A DNA stretch of 64,000 bases from Falciphora oryzae (lineage: Eukaryota > Ascomycota > Sordariomycetes > Magnaporthales > Magnaporthaceae), in the NCBI GenBank assembly GCA_000733355.1, contig JNVV01000019.1:523897-587896 (forward strand), in the 5' to 3' direction. A program made the position numbers and the translations under genes. Below, piece by piece: positions 48,908 through 58,581 of the stretch. The notes beneath the pieces are model-generated. The model saw nothing but the letters and a program-made list of their open reading frames with translations. It did not search any database and had not been told where the DNA came from. Every line of letters begins with the position of its first letter. Position 1 is the stretch's first letter.

Positions 48908-51322
48908 TCAGGTCATGGCCCAGTCAGAATCGGACTCGCGGTCAACGTCCATTGTGTTCGTTGCAGAGCCGGTCGGTGTGGCGGAGCCGCTGTCGAATTC
49001 GTACACGCCCTCCTCGTCGTCGCTGCCACCGAAGATGTACTGCATGTCGCTGTCATCGAGAGAGCGCAGGTTGATGCCGGTCGGGGCGGACGGGTCGCCA
49101 GTCCTCGGGGTTTGATCCACAACCCGAACCATCTGCGGAATCGCCTGGCCGATCGGCTGGTGGTCTGCAGGCACGGCGTACCGCGCGTCCTCGAAGTCCA
49201 TGTCCTCCGAGGCACCAGGCCCACCGGTCGAGGGGGCGGCCGAGGAGGGGCCCCGGTGAGCCTGGAAGGTTTGCGTCTCGGTAGTATAGCTCTGGATTTC
49301 CATGTCACCGAGACCGAGGTCGCTGACGGTCGAGTTCGTGGTCTCAGTTCCCACCGTCTGGCCCGTGTGGAAGCTAGGGCCCGGCCCGGAGGGTCCGAGA
49401 CCAGACATGGGCGGTGGGACCTCGCCGATATCGTATACGCCACCGGTCTCGTCGTTCAGGCCGTCGGCCCAGAGGGGCAGAAAGCGCATCTCGTCGTCGT
49501 TCAGCGAAAGGAGCATGTGGGACGAAATACTGAAATGGTGCTGATTCGCGTATTTCTCGTCTGAGTTGGAGATCCACATTGGTACGCAAATGCGGCTACT
49601 GATCTTCTCCTCCAGCTGTATGAACAGGCGGGCAATGTCGAAGTACTCGGGCACATAGCCACGGATATTGAAACCGGACTCATTGAGTGCCTGGTTGAGC
49701 TCTCTGGCAAGTCGTCTGAGCTCGAAGGGTTCAGCCGCCGCCGCATCAACAACGCCTGGCCACCTCGTTCCCAGTCGCTTCCAAAAGACGGAGGTCAAAG
49801 TCTTTTGGTTATCATTGAGAGCATCCCAAACAGACAAAAATCCCCACATGCTGCTGTGCTCGGACTTGTGCTGGGGATTCTTGACAACGGTGCGCTGGGA
49901 TAACGGGGTGAAATACGTCATGTTCTCGGTGTAAGAATCGGTATCACTAGACTCTCCCCGAATGCACCGCGCGTCTTGCACGCGTTCGCGAACGAACTTG
50001 AGCAAGGCTTCTTTCAAGACTCTGCAGGCTTCCAGGATGGCTGGGATGCCATGTGACTCAGCCCCGATCCCAACTGACTTCTTTGCCTTGTCCTCGAGCA
50101 ACTTGAATTTGCGCCACTCTCCGAGGTTGAGCCACTCGAAGACCTGGTCCGACAGGAGGCGCGCAACAGTTCCGAGAACGCGCTCGGCAAGGGCCTGGCC
50201 TCCATGCTCGATGGCCGTCTGAATCACGTCGTTGTTGACGTCTCGAAGTGGGCGGCCAAAGACGGAGGACAGGTGACCCCCGCGTAGCGGAGGCGAGAAA
50301 CTCTCGATTTGCAGCGCATGCTCGCTCGCAAGAATCCGGTAGGCGGCACGGGTGACTTCAGGGATCTTGACGCTGTACCCCATGATGATGGCGTCCTCGG
50401 CGAGGATCTCGATGATCTCGTTGTTTATTCCGGTAAGAAACCAGGTGCGAATGTCATCGCGAAGCCAAGTGCTCTGGTCAGAGTAGTTCAACTCGAACAG
50501 CTTGGCAAGGCCAGCGATGGTGAAGACACGGGGAGCCGAGTCGAGAATCAGCTGACCGCCTGGCCTTCCCGCGGATCCCAGGATCCTCCTCAATAACCGG
50601 ACAACGTTGGCTGTGTGGCGTATCTCGCAATAGTCCTCCATGATGTTGCGGAATCGAGGCCCTTCATCCATCCCATCCCAGAAGCAGCCACGCAGATCCG
50701 GGGCGGGCGAGCGGTCCTCAGGAAAGGGTGAAGGATGATCTTGCAGGGCACACTCGCAGCTGTCATCGTGACCTGAGGCGAGTGCCTTGTCGATCTTGGG
50801 CGGCACCAGGGCAGCTCTAAACCAGCGCATCAGGCCCTTTGACAGTGTGAGGGTCTCAAGGTGGGACGAGTGTAAGTCATCATCGCTGGAGGGTCCGAGG
50901 TCGAGTATATACTCGATGCCGTCAGGAATCGGCTCCTTGGCCATAAGATGCGCGCGAATCCTGGCCTGGTACCTCTTGTCATCCAACAGACGAGGAAACA
51001 GGTCGAATCCGCAGTTGCGCAAGATGGCCGAGGGGAAGCGGAGTCGGTAGGAAAGTGGGAATTTTCCACCGCTGCAGGTCCTGTTTGACTTGTGCTGGGG
51101 GATGTTGAGCAGGATCATAGCGTCGCCCTCGCACATATCGCTAGCGGCTGTTTGGACGTACTTGACGTCCATGTCGTGGATGGCCGTGACAGTGAACTCG
51201 TCTCGGCGCTGAGCCCCCTTCGGGAGCATGAAGTTGACTGCCATGTCGATGGGTGTGTTGGGTGGGATCTGAGGGGCCCGCGACCCATCGGGACTGGTCG
51301 GCGAAGGGCGGGCGTCTGACAT
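48908..51322 (-). CDS. Unknown 804-residue protein with acidic C-terminus
   Basis: A single long exon starting MSDARPSPTSPDGSRAPQIP. I do not recognise the family. Residues about 25-650 look folded, with many hydrophobic and aromatic positions and few repeats. The N-terminal block (FMLPKGAQRRDEFTVTAIHD) resembles a beta-rich domain. A CxC pair with His (DDSCECALQDH) is present. A central helical part contains WLRDDIRTWFLTGINNEIIE and ERVLGTVARLLSDQVFEWLN. After residue 650 the sequence becomes Gly/Ser/Thr-rich, then acidic (FGGSDDEEGVYEFDSG), ending DVDRESDSDWAMT. No signal peptide or membrane segment is evident. A nuclear or cytosolic role is likely, but this is inference. Confidence 0.78.
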   Translation of the reverse strand: MSDARPSPTSPDGSRAPQIPPNTPIDMAVNFMLPKGAQRRDEFTVTAIHDMDVKYVQTAASDMCEGDAMILLNIPQHKSNRTCSGGKFPLSYRLRFPSAILRNCGFDLFPRLLDDKRYQARIRAHLMAKEPIPDGIEYILDLGPSSDDDLHSSHLETLTLSKGLMRWFRAALVPPKIDKALASGHDDSCECALQDHPSPFPEDRSPAPDLRGCFWDGMDEGPRFRNIMEDYCEIRHTANVVRLLRRILGSAGRPGGQLILDSAPRVFTIAGLAKLFELNYSDQSTWLRDDIRTWFLTGINNEIIEILAEDAIIMGYSVKIPEVTRAAYRILASEHALQIESFSPPLRGGHLSSVFGRPLRDVNNDVIQTAIEHGGQALAERVLGTVARLLSDQVFEWLNLGEWRKFKLLEDKAKKSVGIGAESHGIPAILEACRVLKEALLKFVRERVQDARCIRGESSDTDSYTENMTYFTPLSQRTVVKNPQHKSEHSSMWGFLSVWDALNDNQKTLTSVFWKRLGTRWPGVVDAAAAEPFELRRLARELNQALNESGFNIRGYVPEYFDIARLFIQLEEKISSRICVPMWISNSDEKYANQHHFSISSHMLLSLNDDEMRFLPLWADGLNDETGGVYDIGEVPPPMSGLGPSGPGPSFHTGQTVGTETTNSTVSDLGLGDMEIQSYTTETQTFQAHRGPSSAAPSTGGPGASEDMDFEDARYAVPADHQPIGQAIPQMVRVVDQTPRTGDPSAPTGINLRSLDDSDMQYIFGGSDDEEGVYEFDSGSATPTGSATNTMDVDRESDSDWAMT

Positions 51323-53342
51323 GATGGCTTCGAGGCCTGGTGACAGACTTGTTGTCTATGCCGCTATATCTCGGGGATGGGATACAATGCGCCTTTCGGG
51401 TATATAGCGAGGCAAACGAAGGTACTCCCGAGATTTTTGAGGGCGAGAAGCACGAGAGTTTGTGCCGGCCTGATATGCCCACGTGCGTGGGTGAAGGAAA
51501 AGAAAAAACGAAGGTGAATATGAAAGCAAGTCAAATGTTCCTCCGTAGCCTTGCCTGGTTGCTGTGGTCTCTCGCCCGGAGGGGGTGGGGAATCAGCGAA
51601 GAGATGTCGGGGGAAAGTTTTGATATCAAGAGCGTGGCCTGGCACTTCCCTAGAAATGGATTCCGCTGGGTTCCAACAGACGGGGGCTCAAATCGACGGG
51701 TGCGGCCTCACTTGAGGCTGATTGCGATGGAGAGGTGCACGCCAACACAAGTTGATTCGCATCACGCAAAGCGGCCAGGCAGGGTATGGCTGCCTGATGC
51801 GAGGGATGGTCCGGCTGCGGCAGATCTCCGGAGCTCTCAACTAAGTAGTGCGGGTGGGCAGGCTGGCAGGCAGGCAGAGAGGCCAGCGAGAATGCAGTCA
51901 GACGGTCAGACAGGTTGTGCAGCCAGGCAAACGGACACCTAGGCGCATTCCATCCCGTGCGGCAAGTCGAGGCGGCCAACGTTGGGTGAGATTCGATTGG
52001 CTGTCAGCATCGATCCCGAGCTCTGTTGGCGGCGCGGTGGGTGTGGTGCTGTTGGCCGTCCCAAGAGGCCCCTGGACGAATGAAGTGAGCATGAGAAATG
52101 CGCCTGTCTGCTGTGCTGGTCGCAGCTGCCATTTTTCTTTTCCGTGGATGGGAGACACAGCCCGGTTACTCTTTTGGGCCTTTTTCTTCAACCCCAGCGA
52201 GGCGTCTGTTTAGGACATGAGCCCTTGAGAACCCATCGCACCACACTCGGCGAGGCACAAATTCTATGATAGTCGCGTTGTCGACTCGATCTATCCCGGT
52301 CGTTTTTAGTCCTTTGGCCCGAACCACGCACCCACGGTAGCCGCTTGGTCACCATCCCCTGGTCGCCACTAGAGTCGATATCCGATGATGAGTTCCCTCG
52401 GCGCCTTCCATCATCACGATCACCGTGCCTGATTTCCACGCGCTTCCCCTTTCTTCACATGCAGCTTTCTTCCTGCGTCTCGGCGGTCACAGTCACATGA
52501 TGCCCGCTGTTTGTTCAACCGTCCTCGCCCGAAGCCACCAGCCCAGCCCAAAACTTAACGCTCCACCGGCCGCCCCAAAGCCCCACGAGGCCATCCTATT
52601 ACGTAGCAGGCTTCCTTCAAGGGCCAGGCGTCCAGAAGCCAAACCCCGCAGTTCGGGTGGAGGCGGCCAAGAGCAAATCATGCTTCCGTGTGGCCAATGC
52701 AGCTCGGGAGCTACAGGGGCACCTCAAGAGTCGTGTGCTCCTCGCCAGCTTGAGAGCCACAGTGGTGCCGAGGGCCTGGTCCCGCCTGCATCTTTTTCCC
52801 CCAACAATGCCATGCCATGCCATGCCAGCGTCAAATGCCGACTCTTAATTTAGCAATGCACAAGCTCCCTTTACCGACTTCTTACGTTGCATTTTTTGCC
52901 TCCTTGCTGCCAGAATGCCTTGGTAAACGGCCAGGTCCCCAAGGTTGGTGACCCTGCCCATCTCTAGTCTCGGTTGGGTTTTAGTATAAACTCTCCACGG
53001 CCTGCTCTCTGCCAGCCACTGCGGCAGCACACGGCCCCTTGTCTCCCCCACAAAAACATACGATATCCCCCAGACCTCGCCTGCTTCCGCCTCCCGCGTT
53101 TTATCTCACTTCAGCTCAGCTCTTCTTCTGACCGCCGCCCGCTTGGCGCGACCTCTTGTTTGTTTGCTGTGATCTTTCTTCCGTCGACTCCTGCGTCCTG
53201 CCTCTTGCCTCTGCCGACATCGACTCTCCGTGCTACCTAGTATACAAGACAAGCACCAAGCAAACACTCTCCCCACCAGCCATAAAGGTGCCCAGCCAAA
53301 TCTTGCCGTCCACACCCACCAGCTCGAAGCTTCCCCTCCAAG
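51323..53342. other. 2 kb intergenic region between divergent genes; short tandem words
   Basis: It should hold the promoters of the 804-residue gene and the small gene. A short GGCA tract lies at about 51856-51880 and an ATGCC tract at 52807-52826. The 250 bp before 53343 are strongly CT-rich, typical of fungal core promoters and leaders. No coding sequence is supported. Confidence 0.45.
52807..52826. repeat. Four ATGCC pentamers
   Basis: Four consecutive copies of ATGCC lie in the intergenic region. It is a small microsatellite with no visible function. Confidence 0.8.
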
Positions 53343-53632
53343 ATGGATCAGACGAAGATGCCCCTGAACCGCGGGAACGCCCACGCCATTGTGTTTGTGC
53401 CCCATCCCCTTTGTCCTTCACCTCTAGGTTTAGCTACCTAGCCGTGCCTTGACTGACCGCTCCTCCTTCCAACCTCCACAGCCGAAGAGGCCGCGCCGCC
53501 GCCCTGGCCATCTCAGCCGCCGCCGCCGTCGGCATGGTGATCAAGTACCAGGCCGACGCCATCAGGAATAACGAGCTCGCCCAGAAGACGTCGCGCTACG
53601 TCAGCGTCGAGCGGAGCGGCGGAGGCATATGA
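53343..53632 (+). CDS. Small single-pass protein of unknown function, 66 residues
   Basis: Two exons (53343-53392, 53482-53632). Exon 1 reads MDQTKMPLNRGNAHAI. The donor is GT|GTTTGTG and the acceptor CTCCACAG, joining V to RRGRAAALAISAAAAVGMVI and then KYQADAIRNNELAQKTSRYV, ending SVERSGGGI. One Ala-rich hydrophobic segment (about residues 22-37) is flanked by arginines on the N side, suggesting a single membrane pass, perhaps in a mitochondrial membrane (inference). The polar C-terminal helix and the SVERSGGGI end look like conserved features. A 250 bp CT-rich promoter upstream and an AATAAA about 290 bp downstream (near 53926) support a real gene. The donor is non-optimal, so the splice site is the least certain point. 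Confidence 0.6.
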
Positions 53633-54501
53633 GCGTGCAGCCACCCTTGTTGGGGTCGTCGATACAACAGCAACAACAAACAACACGCCCCCCTTAATTT
53701 TACATGACACAGTTCGCGGGCAACGAACGGGATACTGGAGGGAAATAGGGCTACGAACTATACGAGTTTTGTCTTTACGTTGAGGGGTCAACCGGGAATG
53801 AACAGACGGTCTGAGGACGGGATACCCCGGGATGGTCAAGATGTGATGCATCTCAGGGATGTTTGGACGGTCTACGCCATGACAGGGACCGAGGAGTTTG
53901 GGCGTCGAATAGAGGTTTGTCAAGGAATAAATCAAGACTGATCATCTCGCTGAAATCGCCGACTGCTGGCGTGGAAGAGACAGAACACTAGAACACTAAC
54001 GGAATAGAAACGGCAGCACGGGAACGACCCGAGTCGAGTCCGAGAGGTGTGTTGTAGCTTTAACGTAAACGCATGCATACCAAACGTCGTAAGCCGCTCA
54101 CGGCGGCGTGTCGGAGCAGCTGAAAAAGAAATTTGCCCGCCGATCCCGTGTGTCCCCAATGCCATTAACAGGGAAAGCAGAGAAAATGCCCCTTGAAAAT
54201 GAGAAACGCAACGAAGAGGTTCATGGACGCCTGATACCGAATGCCATGCTGAAAAGAAAATGGCTAGGAAAAGAAAACAATGGAAGCAAAAACAAAAATC
54301 CGAAAAGAAAAGACTGCCTAACCTAGGAAAACAAGTGTGAAAACATGAATGAGTTAAACAAAACAAGAACCAAATACGACAAGATCCACGCAGGAAACGC
54401 TCATGGTTGCCTCCCTCCTCCTTCCCAAGGGCCGCCAGGCCTCCGCTAAATGCATTGCATTCCAAAGGAAAACCGAAACCGAAAACGTGTGGACAACGCT
54501 C
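53633..54501. other. Intergenic between convergent small gene and YVC1
   Basis: An 869 bp region with two 3' UTRs. It is A-rich on the plus strand at 54190-54370. No coding sequence was recognised. Confidence 0.45.
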
Positions 54502-57500
54502 TCACAAAGAGCTCCCTCTCCTCGTGAAGCTGTCGTCAAGCCCCGTGTCATCGTCCGAGTCGTCGTACTCCGCCGGGGTCCGCACCTCCTTCCCTTTTCC
54601 CTTGTGGTCGATCGGAATCCCGCCGCGCCCGTCCCGCATGCTCTGCCGGCTCGCCGGCCTGCTCTGCGTGCGCCGTATCGCCCGGCTCGCCACCGCCGCC
54701 GACCCCCCGTGCGCGTGGCTGCCGCCGTGCGCGTGACCGTAGTAGCCCGCCGACGCGCGCGGGTACCGCCGCCTATCGCGCCCGCCAGCGACCTCGATGG
54801 TGGTGGCCAGGCCGGCGCCACCGCTCCTCCAGCCGCCGCCCTCATCGCCCGAGTTGAAGGCCGTGCTCGGGTGGCCGCTAGAGCGCTGGAGGACCCGCAT
54901 TTCGCGCACCACGTCGGCAAAGCCCTCCTCGAGCGTCTTCATGCGCGCCAGCATCAGCCGGCTCATCCGGTCGCTGCTGTCGCGACGCTCCGCTGCCGCC
55001 GCCGCAGCGTGGTGGGCGGCAGCGGCCCCGCGCAAGCCTCCCGGGCCCATGGGACCCATCATGCCCGTCGCCATGGCCATCTGCGTCGCGAAGCTGCTGG
55101 GCACCGCGCCTAGTAGCGCATCGTCGTCTACTGTGCTCCCGAGGCCGGAGCCGTGGCCACCGCTGCCCCGCCTCGGGCCACCTCCTTCGTTTGCGCTGAC
55201 ACCCCCGCCGTCGCCGACACCCACGTCCGAGCTGCCGTCGAGATGGATATCGAACGACGACAGCCGCCGCTGCGCCCGGCGCGCGTGCGTGTCCAGCGTA
55301 AGGCCAAACAGACTGCCGACGCGGCTGTTGTTTTGGTTGTGGTTGCTGGGCGCCGTGTGCGCCAGCTCGCGCGGCGTTACTATAGGCCGAGGCCGTGTCG
55401 CGTGGTAGACGGAGCGCCTGGGCGAACGCTGCCCAGCCGATGGTGTGGCCGCGGGAGTCTGGCGGTTGCTCGCTGGTCTTGAGCGTTGCTGCTGTTGCCG
55501 TGGTGGCGAGCTTAGGGCAGATGCGAGGCCCTCGGGTGGCTCTTGGGCCTGCGGGTTGTATAGGATCGTGTTCGTCGAGAGGGTACGACTGTGAAGTGCC
55601 CTGCGCTGTCTCGGCGAGTGAGGCAACCTGTCTCGAACGAGGGACTCCGGAGAGCTTCCGGCTAGCATCCCGAACCTGGTGGCCGTAGGAGTCGTGAAGT
55701 AGTCTTCGTCGATCGCCTCAGAGTTGGCGGCGTTGTTGGTGGCCTTGTCATCCTCGTCCTCGTCGTTTGTGACGAGCTCGTCGTCACCGTCGCCGTCGCC
55801 GTCTGTAGTCTCCCTAAAGTTGGCCTGCTCCCGATAATGCTCTCGGTCGCTGAATGGACCGTCGAATGGTGGATATGGCGCGTTCGAAACTAGGTCGGCC
55901 GGATCGCTCGCCACGGACCGCACCTCGGAGATATTGGGGAACCGCCTCGGTAGCCGGTCTCGGGTGACGCTCAGACGCCCCTGCCACTCGATCCCTCCCT
56001 TGCCCATCGTCGAGTAGTTGTTCACCGGGTCGGCAAAACCCTCGTTCTGGTTCATCCAGTGCCGGATGGCCGTCTGTGTTTTCTTTCGTTCGTTTCTCCT
56101 CTGCGTCCGGAAGGTGTTGATATCGGGAACCCTCCGGAACACCTCTTCCAAGGCATGGTCCTTCTGGTAGCCCGCGACGGATTCCTCGCGGTTCCGTACG
56201 TTGGGGCTGAAGAGCGCGACCCTGCTGGCCGGATCGGCGAGAGAGACTGCCCGTCTGCGGCTGCGGCCCGGGTTTTCCACCAGGTCCGTCGGTGCATACA
56301 TGGATGGAGCCAGGAAGAACCGCTCGTAGAAGTAGATGAAGAACAGGAGGGGGAAGTGCGTCAACTTGATCACGTAACGGTTGAGTGCAACGAACGGCCG
56401 CATGGGCATGCAGTACCTCAGAGGCGTAAGAAACCACGCCAAGATGTTTCCTGGGGCGATGTACGAGAAGAGGGCATCGTTCTTGACCATGGATATTGTG
56501 TTTATAGCGAACAAGAACCTGCAGGTTGGGAAAGTCAGTTATAGGCCAGGGATACCGACTCGGTGTCGATTTCAGTGATACAAAACTTACTGGTGCTCCT
56601 CCTTAGCATTTGACGCGATGGTCATGAAAGAGTTGGTAAGAACGGTGATCAAAATGGTGCTGGATTAGCGCACAAGGCTTGGTTAGCAAACAAGCTCTTT
56701 CTTCGGCGAGCTCCGTTTGGAAGCGCAAATGCTCTTCTAAAGAAATGAAAAGCCGTGCTGACGGGCAATCATCCTGGGGATGAGACTTACACAATCACAA
56801 AATGACAAATGATTAGAAAGAAGCCCATCAAAACCTTTCCGAGAGCGTCAGTGGTCGCCCAGACCTCCCATGCGGCGGGGGTGAAGCCCATGACAATCTG
56901 GAAGATCTTGTAGGCGACTTCGGCACCGTCGCCGCTGTTCTTCGACATGGTGAAAAAGACGAAGAAACCGCTGCAGCAGATCATAACCAAGACCAAGATC
57001 GCCGCCAGGTCCAGGGCCATGAGACGGAAGGCTATCAGCAGCTGCGAGAAGTACTGGTAGTGGTCTAGGACACTGAAGATGCGGGGCAGCAATAATATGC
57101 CATTGGCGGCTAAGATATCGTACGCCAGGTCGTTCCACCTCCTCGCGTCGATGAGAAAGACCCCGTACAGCCTCAGGCAGTAGTACACTATCAGCAAGAG
57201 CAGGATGCCCAGGTCGAAGATGTTCCAGAAGCTCATGATGTACAGCGAGAATCCTTGCTCGTTGAAGCCGACGAGCTCATCCAGCATGAAGCCGGCGCTC
57301 CAGAACCAAAAGACGAGCTCCAAGGTCGATATCCGGGACGACCGTTGCTGTAGGACGGCGAGGAACAGGCCTATCAAGACGGCGAGGGACAGCGTCGAGA
57401 GGAACTGTCTGTAGCGGGGCACGCGCAGCCTCGAGAGCTTAAAGAGCGACGCGTTCCTGGGGTTATAAAGCGATACTGTCCGGCGGCCCACTACGGCATC

Positions 57501-58581
57501 TAGGGGCGACACCGGGTTCTCCTTAGGCGTCTGTACTCCCCCGAGAAGCGGGGTCCTAGCGTCGGCCTGGCTCCGGCGGCGTCCGGTACTGGCAGCATTG
57601 ATGGGGCCTGGCGCGGGCAAGAATGTCCGGTGGAGGCTATCGGCAGCCGAGTAGAAGACGATGGCTCCGTTCCAGATGGCCTCGAGCTGTTGCACGACCA
57701 GTGGGTGAGCCAGGAAGTGCTTGGCTGAGGCGCGGATGGCGACCTCGAGGGTAGAGGTCCTAGCGGCGGCAGACTTGGACCTGCCCGGCACATCGCGGAA
57801 CCCCATCGGGGTCTGGCCGCCCGGCAAGCCCTGAAGAGGGTAGAAGTCGTAGGACAGTGCATCGATGAGCTCGCGGGTAGAGTACTCCTTGAGCAGCTTG
57901 ATGGCCAGAAGCTCGCAGACCTTGGCCCTGGTGCTGCTAGCGCCCGCATTCCCCGGGTACATGTGACCCTCCTTCTGGAACTGAAGGCAGTTCGCCATGA
58001 GGGCGTACAGCGTGGCTTTGGAGAAGTGCTGGGTCCTGATTTGCAGCTGCATGGGCTTCAGTAGAAACTGGGAGACCTGCGGAGACCTCAGCTGCTCCCA
58101 AGTAAGCGTGGTCTCAGTGCGGGCCTGGACGAGGATGCGGATCGCGTGGGTTATGCTGTAGACGGGCAGAGAATCTGGGGAAACAACAAGAAGTCGTGTT
58201 AGTACAGGGGACCGATCCAGGTTCCTCCACAGTTGGGCGGCAGGTGCTGTGTGATGCCGTGGACGCACCGAGATGCGAGGCGGAGAATAGGGGCAGAAGA
58301 TTCCTGCCCGAGTGAGGATGTGAGCCATCCTCGTCCCTGTCGTTGTCCTCCCCGTGGCCGCCTCTGTCGCGACCGTCCTGTCGTCTGTCGTAGGCACGGG
58401 GGGTGCCTTCGTCGTTGGAGTCGTCTTCATCGTCGTCGTCGGCCTCGGTGAAATCGGCGGCGGCATGGCGGCGGCGAGCGTATTCGGGGCTGGCCGGGCC
58501 AGGCGAGGGCGGCCTCTCGGTCCTTTCTCTTTCCTGGCTGCGCCGGGCGCCCCTAAAGGGACGAAGTAGCCTCGGAATCAT
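54502..58581 (-). CDS. YVC1: Vacuolar TRP-type cation channel Yvc1
   Basis: Four exons (58581-58269, 58174-56791, 56659-56591, 56518-54502) give 1260 residues. An acidic N-terminus (FTEADDDDEDDSNDEGTP) precedes a cytosolic domain (SITHAIRILVQARTETTLTW). The membrane core follows: FLSTLSLAVLIGLFLAVL, LELVFWFWSAGFMLDEL, IFDLGILLLLIVYYCL, and LAAILVLVMICCSGFFVFF. A pore-like loop (KIFQIVMGFTPAAWEVW) and S6 (MGFFLIICHFVIVTILITVL) complete it. Known of the family: Yvc1/TrpY1 releases vacuolar Ca2+ on osmotic shock or stretch. Introns 2 and 3 isolate a 69 nt exon encoding the end of S6. The C-terminal tail of about 600 residues is acidic and Ser/Gly-rich, much longer than in yeast (about 675 residues in all) but usual in filamentous fungi. 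Confidence 0.92.
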
